DNA of 45,313 nt from Chloroflexota bacterium (GCA_016208315.1 JACQYF010000039.1:1-45313); one strand, 5' to 3'. Numbered from the stretch's first letter, positions 7,801 through 15,168 are shown. Notes: generated by a model from the sequence alone, not told the origin. A program made the numbers and translations.

Positions 7801-8764
7801 TGCCAACCAACTCGACGAATCGCTCGCGGGGCAGATGATTTCGTTGGCCGGCGTCGTGACCTCGGCGCGCGTAATCACGACGAAAAAGGGCGACCCGATG
7901 GCGTTCGTGCAGATCGAAGAACCGTCGGGCCATGTCGAGATCACGGTTTTCCCCAAGACGTACAAGCGAACCAAAGAATTGTGGCAAGTCGAGCAAATGG
8001 TCACCGACAGGGGCAAAGTCGAATTGCGCGAGGGCAAGATCCAAGTGTTGTGCGAGAATGCCAGCGAGTTAAAATTGGCCGAGACGTCGGATGCCGAGCG
8101 AATGCCAACGAATGAAGTGAATGCCGTTCAGATCGCGATAGCGAATGAAGACGAGGCCGCGCTGGTCGCCGAAATGGATGCTGACTTGACGAATCTGCCG
8201 CCGCCGCCGGAAGAGCCGCCGGAGGACAGTCAACTCGCCACCAAAGGTGGCGCGTTAACAGTCAACAGTGAACAGAAGAAAGACAGCGACCTCGCCACCA
8301 AAGGTGGCGCGTTAACAGTGAACAGTGAACACCGAGCAGTCAACAGTGGACGAGGCGCCGTAAGACAACAGACAACCGACGACAGACCGCAGACGACCGT
8401 TAACGGTGAACGACCTGCTGATGCCAAAACGCAAATTGCCGAGAGCAAACAGGATTATGCGCTGCCGCCAATCCACGGCACGGGCGACGCGGTGGCGTAC
8501 GCCGGCGTTCGACGAATTGAGTCGCCGCGGCATCTACGCATCTATTTCGAGCGGGCGGACGATCACGAGGAAGAAGTGCGGCGGATGCGCGAGCTGCTGG
8601 CGTTGCTACGCAGCGTGCCCGGTCGCGACCGGTTTACGTTTTTCGTGCCCAACCCGCAAGGCATCGTGCAGCTTGATTTCCCGAATTTCACGACGACTTT
8701 TGCGGTGGTGGAAGAACCGCTCAGCCAGTTGGTGAGCGAGTGGGGATCGTTAGAAATCCAGTGA
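4874..8764 (+). CDS. dnaE: DNA polymerase III alpha subunit
   Basis: 1296 residues, the replicative polymerase. An N-terminal PHP domain starts FVHLHVHSEYSLLDGLPH. The polymerase palm has VRGSAAGSM, then PDIDLDF with the two catalytic aspartates near residues 395-400, and LKMDYLGL with the third near 551. The finger/thumb motif GVFQVEGAGLRKVLQQMKPS and RPGPMEYIPDYI follow. An OB fold (SLAGVVTSARVITTKKGDPM) lies near residues 990-1050. The start ATG 4874 fits the family N-terminus. Two in-frame repeat insertions are present: a short palindrome at about residues 843-849 (NPSARSGGGG), and a long one at about 1121-1179 between the OB fold and the C-terminal domain, made of a duplicated hairpin plus heptamer repeats. 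Followed by a terminator. Confidence 0.97.
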   Translation: MSNFVHLHVHSEYSLLDGLPHPHDLATRASELQQHALALTDHGSMFAAIEFYDACKAKGVKPIIGVEAYLARRSMKDRDAKEDRSSYHLLLLAENNEGYQNLLKLVSAAQLEGYYYYPRIDHELLAKHSAGIICTTGCPSSQVPRLLHDGRKDEARKAAAWYRDVFNDRFFVELQEHGIAEFAGLDKELIALAREFNLPLVATNDAHYLRPEDANAQDILLCIQTNTVVTDPKRMRMDGSDYYLKSSEEMAQVWREFPEALANTLLIAERCNVDLDFKGYHLPIFPVPDGITSEAYLRKICEEGFNRHYPQGNPAARERLEYELDVIHKMGFDTYFLIVWDLCRAAREMDIWYNVRGSAAGSMAAYCADITNLDPIQHRLIFERFLNPGRISMPDIDLDFPDDRRAELIEYTVRKYGRSNVAQIVTFGTLGAKAAIRDVGRALDYPLNEVDRVAKLVPGGPNIKLDDSLEKVAELKEVYENNDYLRNLIDTARLLEGVARHAGTHAAGVVVADKPLVEYAPLHRPTKGDETTGFPVVQFEMNYLERVGLLKMDYLGLATLTIMRRACELIAQRHGQRFDLGNIPTDDPKAFDLLARGDVTGVFQVEGAGLRKVLQQMKPSKFDHIVAAISLYRPGPMEYIPDYIDRMHGVQKVTYRHPSLEPILADTFAIMVYQEQIIEIAVKLAGYSASEGDVLRKAVGKKDKEKLLKERDKFVEHAGKHGVITREIAGEIFDDVEYFARYGFNKAHAADYAVLTCQTAFLKAHYAIEYMTALLTTETGNVEKIGQLTNEARRMGFEIVPPDVNASEGVFTIDASGKRIHFSLNAIKNVGSGAVDAIVAARNPSARSGGGGFKSLDDFCRRVDLRVINRRVLESLIKAGALDRFGRRAQLLKVLDRMMAASQSAHQASDRGQLSMFGSISAAAGVSADTFGTLPDEPENPNRQKLEDEKELTGAYFSDNPLQRLTRQTQKGVSHFANQLDESLAGQMISLAGVVTSARVITTKKGDPMAFVQIEEPSGHVEITVFPKTYKRTKELWQVEQMVTDRGKVELREGKIQVLCENASELKLAETSDAERMPTNEVNAVQIAIANEDEAALVAEMDADLTNLPPPPEEPPEDSQLATKGGALTVNSEQKKDSDLATKGGALTVNSEHRAVNSGRGAVRQQTTDDRPQTTVNGERPADAKTQIAESKQDYALPPIHGTGDAVAYAGVRRIESPRHLRIYFERADDHEEEVRRMRELLALLRSVPGRDRFTFFVPNPQGIVQLDFPNFTTTFAVVEEPLSQLVSEWGSLEIQ
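7402..7420. repeat. short palindromic element inside dnaE
   Basis: TCCTTCGGCACGCTCAGGA, a variant of the CCCTTCGACAAGCTCAGGG word whose complement is at 22910. It is translated as PSARSG in a loop of DnaE where I recall most family members being a few residues shorter. Confidence 0.45.
8234..8410. repeat. duplicated hairpin plus heptamer repeats inside dnaE
   Basis: A 29-base unit containing the perfect hairpin CGCCACC-AAA-GGTGGCG occurs twice (8234-8262 and 8291-8319). Each copy is followed by heptamers of the AACAGTG/AACAGTC kind, continuing to about 8410 as a degenerate CAGACCG/ACAACAG series. All of it is translated in frame as a low-complexity linker (ATKGGALTVNSE twice). Confidence 0.85.
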
Positions 8765-8768
8765 GTTT

Positions 8769-8792
8769 GGGCGTGTGGGCGTGTGGGCGTGG
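8769..8792. repeat. octamer tandem repeat after dnaE
   Basis: GGGCGTGT, GGGCGTGT, GGGCGTGG in tandem, between the dnaE stop and its terminator hairpin. Confidence 0.8.
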
Positions 8793-8823
8793 GGCGGAGA
8801 AAGTTTCCGCCCTTTGTTTTTTT
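8792..8823 (+). terminator. rho-independent terminator of dnaE
   Basis: Stem GGGCGGA (8792-8798) pairs with TCCGCCC (8806-8812), followed by TTTGTTTTTTT. Confidence 0.75.
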
Positions 8824-8841
8824 ATTCCCATCGTGTATAAT
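8814..8841 (+). promoter_or_regulatory. promoter for ftsY
   Basis: TTGTTT (8814-8819), a 16-base spacer and TATAAT (8836-8841). The -35 lies in the T-tract of the dnaE terminator. Confidence 0.5.
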
Positions 8842-8864
8842 GACGAACAGTCAACGCCGCAACG

Positions 8865-8912
8865 GCCTGATTGCCTGATTACCCGATTGCCTGGTTGACC
8901 AATTGACTAGTT
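8865..8912. repeat. octamer array in the ftsY leader
   Basis: Six consecutive octamers: GCCTGATT, GCCTGATT, ACCCGATT, GCCTGGTT, GACCAATT, GACTAGTT. The array ends directly against the GGAG ribosome-binding site of ftsY. The last two units recur in the array at 35384. Confidence 0.8.
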
Positions 8913-8925
8913 GACGGAGTTCCCT

Positions 8926-9891
8926 TTGTTCGATTTTTTGCGTCGCCCGAAGCAAGTAAAAGAGAGTCTGACGAAAACGCGCCAGTCGTTCTTGTCGAAG
9001 CTGACCGCGCTGGTCGCCAAGAATGAACTGAACGAGGATTTCTGGAGCGGCCTCGAGGAGACGCTGATCGCCGCGGACGTCGGCGTCGAAACGACGATGG
9101 AACTGGTAGACCACTTGCGTCAGCGCGTGGAAAAAGACCACGTCCGGGAAACAACCCGCGTCGAAGAGTTGCTGCGCGCCGAATTGGTCGCCATACTCGA
9201 AAGCGCAACCATCCAACTTCCAACCTCCAACCTCCAACCTCCAACTTCCAACCTCCAACTTCCAACTTCCAACTTCCAACTTCCAACCGTCATCCTCATC
9301 GTCGGCGTGAACGGTTCGGGCAAGACGACGAGCATCGGTAAATTGACGCAATACTACAAATCGCAGGGCAAAAAGGTCATCCTCGCGGCGGCGGACACTT
9401 TTCGCGCGGCGGCGATTGACCAACTGAACATCTGGGGCCAGCGCGTGGGGGTGGACGTGGTCGCGCACCAGCCCGGCGCCGACCCCGGCGCAGTCGCGTT
9501 CGACGCGTGGCAAAGGGCCAACGCGCGGCGCATGGATTACTTGATCGTAGACACCGCCGGCCGTCTGCAAACCAAAGTCAATCTGATGAAGGAATTGGAA
9601 AAAATCGCGCGCGTGCTCAAGAAGAACGATCCGACCGCGCCGCACGAAACGTACCTCGTCCTCGACGCGGTGACGGGGCAGAACGGTTTGCAGCAGGCGC
9701 GCGCCTTCAAAGAGGCGACGCCGCTCACCGGCCTGATTCTCACCAAACTCGACGGCACGGCCAAGGGCGGTATCGTCTTTGCCATCGCGAAAGAATTGCA
9801 GGTTCCCATCACGTACATCGGGACCGGCGAAGCGATTGACGATTTCGCCGAGTTTGACGCGCAAGAGTTTGTGGATGGGTTGTTTGAGTGA
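8926..9891 (+). CDS. ftsY: signal recognition particle receptor FtsY
   Basis: SRP-receptor GTPase that docks ribosome-SRP complexes at the membrane. Start TTG 8926 is chosen because GGAG (8916-8919) precedes it by 6 bases; it gives [19 protein letters not shown] at the N-terminus, 321 residues. The N domain runs to about residue 92. The G domain shows GVNGSGKTT (G1), [27 protein letters not shown] (G3) and [10 protein letters not shown] (G4). The acidic A domain of E. coli FtsY is absent, as in many bacteria. Between N and G domains the coding sequence is eleven tandem heptamers (9212-9288), translated as a repeated LPTSNLQ-type heptapeptide. Any change in unit number not divisible by three would frameshift the gene before the GTPase domain. 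Confidence 0.95.
   Translation: MFDFLRRPKQVKESLTKTRQSFLSKLTALVAKNELNEDFWSGLEETLIAADVGVETTMELVDHLRQRVEKDHVRETTRVEELLRAELVAILESATIQLPTSNLQPPTSNLQLPTSNFQLPTVILIVGVNGSGKTTSIGKLTQYYKSQGKKVILAAADTFRAAAIDQLNIWGQRVGVDVVAHQPGADPGAVAFDAWQRANARRMDYLIVDTAGRLQTKVNLMKELEKIARVLKKNDPTAPHETYLVLDAVTGQNGLQQARAFKEATPLTGLILTKLDGTAKGGIVFAIAKELQVPITYIGTGEAIDDFAEFDAQEFVDGLFE
9212..9288. repeat. eleven tandem heptamers inside ftsY
   Basis: Eleven uninterrupted TCCAACT or TCCAACC units (77 bases). Three heptamers equal seven codons, so the protein carries a near-perfect heptapeptide repeat. The same words, in inverted-arm form, flank the tRNA-Ser genes at 15331 and 15500. Confidence 0.95.
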
Positions 9892-9906
9892 ACGAAAGGA
9901 GTGCTC

Positions 9907-10224
9907 ATGCGCCGAAAAGAGCGCCTCAGTAGACCGAATGGCGGTCAGGCAAAACGGACGGGCAAGATTTCAGAGCTTGGTCTCTCGGCGGAAGAAAGGG
10001 CATACTTACGAGAGGCGAAGGCGGATGACGCGTGGCTGAACAGCAGACCCCCCGCCTTTTGGGAAAAGTACGCGGAGCAATACGTGGCTGTACGTTTTCA
10101 GCAAGTGATTGCGCACAGCAAATCTATGCAGACGTTGCGGAGAACATTGGGAGCGCAGCGCATTCGCTTTGTGACCATCTCATTCATCGAGGATCCGTCG
10201 GCGGTGGTTGTCTATGCTCTATGA
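9907..10224 (+). CDS. DUF5678-like small protein
   Basis: 105 residues from ATG 9907, with AAAGGAG about 6 bases upstream; a GTG at 9901 is in frame but overlaps the site. The C-terminal half (WEKYAEQYVAVRFQQVIAH ... VTISFIEDP) resembles DUF5678, a small alpha/beta domain built around 'Y.gkyVAi.dg.viahg'. Function is unknown. The N-terminal 25 residues are basic. It overlaps the next gene by 11 bases, and the two look like a cassette sitting between ftsY and prfB. Confidence 0.65.
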   Translation: MRRKERLSRPNGGQAKRTGKISELGLSAEERAYLREAKADDAWLNSRPPAFWEKYAEQYVAVRFQQVIAHSKSMQTLRRTLGAQRIRFVTISFIEDPSAVVVYAL

Positions 10225-10633
10225 AATTCCATGGCGCGGAATCCGTGATCGCAATGGTCGGATCGAGCATCGTCCTTTCGTTACCGTGCAACTGCGCACT
10301 GCTGAAGGATTGGAACGACACCATTTCTTGCTGGATAGCGGCGCAGATTCTGCGATGGCGCCACGCTATGCCTTCCCCGACATAGGTATACCGTGGAGCC
10401 GAGGCAAGTTACAGGTGATAAAAGGGGTCGCACGCAAACGCGGAAGCCAAGTGGTCGGACGCGTCCACGAGGAACTTGCGATCATCTCAGATACATACCA
10501 TTGGCTGACTTTGCCGAAATGTTTTGTGAATGGCGACGTTCCATTCGTGATGGGACGTCAGGTATTCTTTGACTTGTTTCATGTTTGTTTCGATAAAAGC
10601 AGACTGATGACGATACTCGAAACGAGGGAGTAA
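10214..10633 (+). CDS. retropepsin-like aspartyl protease-fold protein
   Basis: 139 residues from ATG 10214, inside the end of the DUF5678-like gene. HHFLLDSGADSAMAP carries the D-S/T-G-A catalytic loop of single-domain retroviral-type aspartyl proteases, which act as dimers. The later 'VMGRQVFFDLFHVCFD' matches the second conserved segment (hydrophobic-hydrophobic-G near the C-terminus). There is no signal peptide, so it is cytoplasmic. DUF5678/retropepsin pairs recur in cyanobacteria and Chloroflexota as far as I recall; the function is not established. Proteolytic activity is an inference from the DSGA motif. Confidence 0.7.
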   Translation: MLYEIPWRGIRDRNGRIEHRPFVTVQLRTAEGLERHHFLLDSGADSAMAPRYAFPDIGIPWSRGKLQVIKGVARKRGSQVVGRVHEELAIISDTYHWLTLPKCFVNGDVPFVMGRQVFFDLFHVCFDKSRLMTILETRE

Positions 10634-10638
10634 GTACT

Positions 10639-11740
10639 TTGGAAGACCTGAAATCAAAACTTGAAGAGTTGAACACGCGCATTCGCACCCTCTTGGAGCG
10701 TCTTTGACATCGCGGGCAAGGAGAAACGCGCCGCGAATTTGGAGCACGCCTCCGCGCAATCTGATTTCTGGAACGATAACGTCGCCGCGCAAAAGGCAAT
10801 GCGCGAGCTGACCGAATTGAAAGCGGAGACCACGACCTGGCGCGATCTGGAACGCAAGGCGCGCGACGCGGCGGGCTTGCTCGATCTAGCCATCGAGGAG
10901 AACCATACTGAAATCGCGGCCGAGGTCGCGCGCGAGGTTCCCGAGATCGAGCAGACGCTGTCCGCGCTCGAGTTCAATTTGCTCTTTTCCGGCGATCACG
11001 ACCACAACAACGCGATCCTCTCGATTCACTCCGGCGCAGGCGGGACCGAATCGCAGGATTGGGCGCAGATGCTGATGCGGATGTTCCTGCGCTATGGCGA
11101 TGTCAAGGGCTATCAAACCGAAATCTTGGAGGACATGCCGGGAGACGAAGCGGGCATCAAATCCACGACGATTCGGTTTGCCGGCCAGTACGCCTACGGT
11201 CGCCTCAAAGCCGAACGCGGCGTCCACCGGCTGGTGCGCCTCTCGCCGTTCGACGCGAACCACCGGCGGCACACGTCGTTCGCGCTCATCGAGGTGATGC
11301 CCGAGATCGAAAACGCGGTCGAGGTGGAAATCAAGCCCGATGAGGTCAAGATTGACATCTTCCACGCCTCGGGGCACGGCGGACAAAACGTGCAAAAGGT
11401 CTCGACCGCCGTGCGGTTGACGCATGTCCCGACCGGTATCATCGTGACGTGCCAGAACGAGCGGTCGCAGTTGCAGAATAAGGAAAACGCCTTCAAGGTG
11501 CTGCGCTCGCGGCTCGTCGAGTTGGAGATCGAAAAGAAAGAGCAGGAGAAAGCGCGGCTCAAGGGCAAGCACGTCGAGGCCGGCTGGGGCAATCAGATTC
11601 GTTCGTATGTCCTGCACCCCTATCAAATGGTCAAAGACCATCGCACCGACTACGAGACCTCGCGTACCGATCTCGTCCTCGACGGCGAGTTGGATGCGTT
11701 CATCGAATCGTATCTGAAATCGCAGGTGGGGCAAGTGTAG
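10639..11740 (+). CDS. prfB: peptide chain release factor 2, programmed +1 frameshift
   Basis: Releases peptides at UGA and UAA. The first frame starts at TTG 10639 (GGGAG 8 bases upstream) and reads 22 codons ending LLERL before an in-frame TGA at 10705-10707. A +1 slip at CTT-TGA-C continues as DIAGKEKRAANLEH in the second frame to 11740, giving 366 residues. A GGAG stands three bases before the slippery codon, as in the autoregulated prfB of many bacteria. The SPF tripeptide (SPFDANHRRHTSF) and the GGQ loop (SGHGGQNVQKV) are intact. The joined coding sequence is 10639-10704 plus 10706-11740. Confidence 0.96.
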
Positions 11741-11748
11741 GGGGAAAC

Positions 11749-12252
11749 ATGACGCAGGATGAATTGCAGCGCATAATACAACAGGCCGACCAAATCGGCG
11801 TGCGCCTGGAAATTATCGCCGGAGAGTACGTGTGGGAATTGTCTCCCGCCGCGCGGCATCAGGAAGCCGTATTTCGTATTCAAGCGTCTATTAAACCGTC
11901 CGAGTCTGCGAGCAGGAAAGACTGTGGGTGCTTTCACCTCGCCGATGTCCTCATTCGATTTCCCGATGGGTCCCTCAAGCGCCCCGACATTGCGATTTTC
12001 TGCCGGCGTCCTGACGAACAGGACGAAGCGATCACGCTTATTCCCGAAGCCGTGGTCGAGATAATCAGCAAAGGATCGGAAGTCAAAGACCTCGAACTCG
12101 CGCCGTATTTTTATCTGGCGCAAGGCGTCAAGGATGTGGTCATCTTCGATCCTTTTACGCTGTTCGTGCTCCACGCGCGGCGGGATGGCAGAAAGCACGC
12201 TACATCGCCAATGAACATTCAGTTCGAGTGCGGGTGTCAGTGCGACGTGTGA
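11749..12252 (+). CDS. Uma2 family (DUF820) nuclease-fold protein
   Basis: 167 residues, starting 8 bases after prfB with GGGGAAAC upstream. RPDIAIF followed by AVVEIISKGSEVKDLELAPY and DVVIFDP is the PD-(D/E)XK-type core of the Uma2/DUF820 family, widespread in cyanobacteria and Chloroflexota. The usual basic residue after E-(x) is displaced in 'EIISKGSEVKDLE', so activity is unsure. The last 25 residues (RRDGRKHATSPMNIQ onward, with Cys pairs) look unlike the family and may reflect a rearranged 3' end next to the 33-base repeats. Confidence 0.7.
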   Translation: MTQDELQRIIQQADQIGVRLEIIAGEYVWELSPAARHQEAVFRIQASIKPSESASRKDCGCFHLADVLIRFPDGSLKRPDIAIFCRRPDEQDEAITLIPEAVVEIISKGSEVKDLELAPYFYLAQGVKDVVIFDPFTLFVLHARRDGRKHATSPMNIQFECGCQCDV

Positions 12253-12299
12253 GCGAGATGCACGTTTGAGTGCGGGCGAATGAGAGTGTGGAGGTAGGG

Positions 12300-12398
12300 G
12301 CGATCCCTTGTGGTCGCCCATTTCATTTCACAGCGATCCCTTGTGGTCGCCCATTTCATTTCACAGCGATCCCTTGTGGTCGCCCATTTCATTTCACA
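12300..12398. repeat. 33-base direct repeat, three perfect copies
   Basis: Three identical 33-base units begin at 12300, 12333 and 12366. Each contains the palindromic word GCGATCCCTTGTGGTCGC followed by a CATTTCATTT spacer. GTAGGG precedes the first copy, as in the GTAGGGGCG palindromes at 42121 and 42196. The stop codon of the membrane-protein gene (12389-12391) lies inside the third copy. Confidence 0.95.
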
Positions 12399-14863
12399 GT
12401 AAATGTTCCGAGCGTGATCGTTTCCCGCGGCACAAGCTCGCGATCCAGCAGCACCGCCTCTACGCCTTGATCGGCTTGGTACATCAAGACCTGCACGGAA
12501 TATTCGCCGGGAGCGAGATCGCGCGGCAGAGCTAGATTGAATTCGTCCAAGATGGACAATTTCGGCGTCCACGAAAAAGTCGGCGTTACGGGCTGACGGT
12601 CATCTGCCACGATCTTTTGGCCGCGCCCATCCACGATACGGACCGACACGCTGTAGTACGCGTCAATCTTGTTGAGCGCCTGCCAGAGCAGTTTGACCGA
12701 AACGTTTTCCCCCGCAACATAGGACGCCTTCAATTGTCCGCCCAACTCCACTCGCACCGGAAGCACAACTTGACTCAGCGCATCGCCCGCGCGCACGGCG
12801 ACGTCGCCGGTCAAGTTCCATTCTCCGATATTGTCGCCACGCGCGCGTAACCGCAATTGGTGGGTTCCCTCGCTCCGCGGCGCAAACAATCGAACCGGCA
12901 CGACAGAAATCGTGGATGTGACGAGCGGCAGAATCACCTCGACGTTCTGGGTTGTTCCATCGCTCCAGCGTGCTTCGACTTGCAGCAGGTCTGTCGGTTT
13001 GATTGCGAAACTGCGCTTTCCGTCGTTTTGAACGATCACGTATGCCGTGTAAGTCTGATTCGGCGCGGCGGGTTGTGGCAGATAGACCCGCGGGCTTAAT
13101 GCCGCCGCTTCGCCCGCGGCAGGCAATATGCGGTGCACCCGGTCTGTGCCGAATTGCTGCGCGACCTGAAAATCCACCGGCGGCGAATCCCAATTGCGCG
13201 GCGGGTCGCCCTGCGAGATGACGTACTCGACATCCAGCACGCGCAAGAGCGCGATCGAGCGTTCGTCGGGAAAGAATTGCATCTCGTACGCGATCTCGCC
13301 GCGACGCGGCGGAATGAACCCGCTGTACCCATCCGGCGTATTCTGCCAGTGATACGTCGAAAGGTATTGCGTCGTCAGGTCGAGCGGCTTGTTCGGATCA
13401 CTCGCGATCATCGGCAGTTCGAGCACCGTACCGCGCGGCTGCTTGGCAAGCCAGCGCACGTACTGCGGAATCGCGTCGCCGGTCGGCACGGGCGTGATAT
13501 TGGCGGCGGGGAGGGCGAGGTATTCGAGGGCGATGAGCGGGATGAGAAAAATCGCAATTCGCAATTCGTAACTGCGAAGCGTCCCTGTGGGATTCGTAAT
13601 TACCAATCGCCAAATACTAATTACTGGTGCGCTCATGCCCATGCCCGCCAAGACCGCGAGCGCGAACATGACCAGCGCGTCAAAGCGGACGGGCGCGCGT
13701 AGGGCGTGGGTGAGTGGCACGGCGTCGTACAGCCAGCGGTAGGGCAGCGCGATGTCGGTGCCGAGGGATGGCGCGATGAAGAGGCGGGGGCCGAGGGAAA
13801 GCAAAAAGGCAAAAGCCAAGAGCATAAAGTAGAACCATTTCTCGCGGTTAGTTGAGGCCACGGCGACAACGGCGAGCGCAACTGCGACGAGGCCGGGGAA
13901 CAGAGTATCGAGCGGATAGCCGCCCAGCATGATGGGTGGGCGCGGCGCGAGCAGGTTCCCGTAAAGCACGTTCTGCGGCGAGACTTCGCTGTACAGCTTC
14001 AGACTCGCGCTGAATTGTTCGTTGTCCGCAACGCTGCGTTGGAATCCCAAATCGCGCTGCGCTTGCAAATAGGGCAAGAGTATCGGTACGACCAGAACGA
14101 CGATGATAATTCCAGAGAGCGCAAAGTTGGTTAGGACGCGGATGAACGCGGATGGACGCGGACGATTAACTACAAAGAACCAAATGACGTAGAACGCAGC
14201 GGCGATGCCAGATAGAAAAGCGTAATAGATAGAGGCGAGCGATTGGATTGAAAAGAACAATGCGAACAGAAAGGAATTACGAATTACGAATGCAGAATTT
14301 AGAATTGTTTTTCTAAGAAACAGTAATGCCAGCGGCAGCCAGCCAAACGACAGCAACTGCACCTGCGCCAGATTGCCGAGGTTAAATGGATTGAAAGCAA
14401 AGATCGTTCCGGCGACGAGGGCCGCGCCGCGATGGCGCGTCAGGTCAAACACGAAAAGGTACATCGCGTACGCGGCGAGGAAGAGCGAGAAAAGCAGCAC
14501 GAAGTTGTAGCCAAGAACGGTATTATCGAACGCGAGATTGAGCGGCAGCGCGAGCAGCCCTTGCGGCAGCAGCACTTCGGAGAACGCGAGCGTGTTGGGG
14601 TAGGGGTAAAAGATATTCGTATCGAAAAGGCGCACCGGATCGGTGATGAGCGCGTGTCCGACCCACGCGATAATCCACGTGTTGAGCAGCGCATCCTGCT
14701 TGTCCTCGACCGCGGTCGCGAGATGCAGGACGAGCGGATTGGTCATCACGATGGTCAGCGCGGCGAAGAGCGCCAAGACGGCCACATCACGTTTGAGAGC
14801 AGGAGAGGGGGAGAAGATTTCTCCCGCGCTCCCACTCTCCCACTCTCCCACTCTCCGATTCAT
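12389..14863 (-). CDS. polytopic membrane protein, GT-C/YfhO-like
   Basis: 824 residues from ATG 14863. About twelve hydrophobic segments lie between residues 25 and 480. They are preceded by a loop with DTNIFYPYPNTLAFSE, typical of GT-C-fold lipid-linked sugar transferases, and followed by a long extracytoplasmic beta-rich region (residues about 480-824). A start further upstream would overlap the preceding gene. Four repeat arrays are translated within it: octamers at the very N-terminus (14830-14861), heptamers at 14274-14308 and 13554-13626, and a CGCGGATG-type series near 14137-14165, most of them in or beside membrane loops. It likely acts in surface polysaccharide or protein glycosylation; the substrate is unknown. 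The 3' end reaches into a 33-base repeat array. Confidence 0.65.
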   Translation of the reverse strand: MNRRVGEWESGSAGEIFSPSPALKRDVAVLALFAALTIVMTNPLVLHLATAVEDKQDALLNTWIIAWVGHALITDPVRLFDTNIFYPYPNTLAFSEVLLPQGLLALPLNLAFDNTVLGYNFVLLFSLFLAAYAMYLFVFDLTRHRGAALVAGTIFAFNPFNLGNLAQVQLLSFGWLPLALLFLRKTILNSAFVIRNSFLFALFFSIQSLASIYYAFLSGIAAAFYVIWFFVVNRPRPSAFIRVLTNFALSGIIIVVLVVPILLPYLQAQRDLGFQRSVADNEQFSASLKLYSEVSPQNVLYGNLLAPRPPIMLGGYPLDTLFPGLVAVALAVVAVASTNREKWFYFMLLAFAFLLSLGPRLFIAPSLGTDIALPYRWLYDAVPLTHALRAPVRFDALVMFALAVLAGMGMSAPVISIWRLVITNPTGTLRSYELRIAIFLIPLIALEYLALPAANITPVPTGDAIPQYVRWLAKQPRGTVLELPMIASDPNKPLDLTTQYLSTYHWQNTPDGYSGFIPPRRGEIAYEMQFFPDERSIALLRVLDVEYVISQGDPPRNWDSPPVDFQVAQQFGTDRVHRILPAAGEAAALSPRVYLPQPAAPNQTYTAYVIVQNDGKRSFAIKPTDLLQVEARWSDGTTQNVEVILPLVTSTISVVPVRLFAPRSEGTHQLRLRARGDNIGEWNLTGDVAVRAGDALSQVVLPVRVELGGQLKASYVAGENVSVKLLWQALNKIDAYYSVSVRIVDGRGQKIVADDRQPVTPTFSWTPKLSILDEFNLALPRDLAPGEYSVQVLMYQADQGVEAVLLDRELVPRETITLGTFTVK
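13554..13626. repeat. heptamer array inside the membrane-protein gene
   Basis: GCAATTC, GCAATTC, GTAACTG, a 17-base spacer, then ATTCGTA, ATTACCA, ATCGCCA, AATACTA, ATTACTG. Translated on the minus strand within a loop between two hydrophobic segments. Confidence 0.75.
14274..14308. repeat. five heptamers inside the membrane-protein gene
   Basis: GAATTAC, GAATTAC, GAATGCA, GAATTTA, GAATTGT in tandem. On the minus strand they encode ILNSAFVIRNSF between membrane segments. Confidence 0.85.
14830..14861. repeat. octamer array at the N-terminus of the membrane-protein gene
   Basis: TCCCACTC three times and then TCCGATTC, ending at the start codon (complement of 14861-14863). It encodes RRVGEWESGS on the minus strand. 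Confidence 0.85.
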
Positions 14864-14874
14864 GCGATCGTCGC

Positions 14875-15120
14875 TCAACTGAGCAACCCCTCCCGCCAAT
14901 CGCGCGCAGCCCATTTCGTCTTCAGTTGCTCCTTAAACTCGGCGGCCCATTGCGGGTTCTTCAACTTGTTGTTCAGCAGCGGCCACACCGTATCGCAGTC
15001 CGCGTCAATCGTCCCCAAGATTTCCTGAATGTATTGGTCGAGGCGCACGCGCGCCGATTTCGTGATCGAGACTCCGATCTCCTCAAACAACGGATCGAGA
15101 TTGATCGTGTAACAGGGCAT
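14875..15120 (-). CDS. small conserved hypothetical protein
   Basis: 81 residues, ATG 15120 behind AAAGGAG. It begins MPCYTINLDPLFEEIGVSIT and has amphipathic helices and a Trp-rich C-terminus (KTKWAARDWREG). I do not recognise a family. It has its own promoter and lies 11 bases upstream of the membrane-protein start, so the two probably form an operon. No membrane segment or signal peptide is visible. Confidence 0.65.
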   Translation of the reverse strand: MPCYTINLDPLFEEIGVSITKSARVRLDQYIQEILGTIDADCDTVWPLLNNKLKNPQWAAEFKEQLKTKWAARDWREGLLS

Positions 15121-15140
15121 GGTCGTCTCCTTTCGGGGAC

Positions 15141-15168
15141 ATTATAACGCAGGTGCGTTGCACGGCAA
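15141..15168 (-). promoter_or_regulatory. promoter for the small protein/membrane protein operon
   Basis: On the minus strand TTGCCG (15168-15163), a 16-base spacer and TATAAT (15146-15141). Confidence 0.65.

Noticed and set aside
12300..12398. Possible CRISPR array
   Set aside because: The three 33-base units are contiguous with no variable spacers, so it is a simple tandem repeat.
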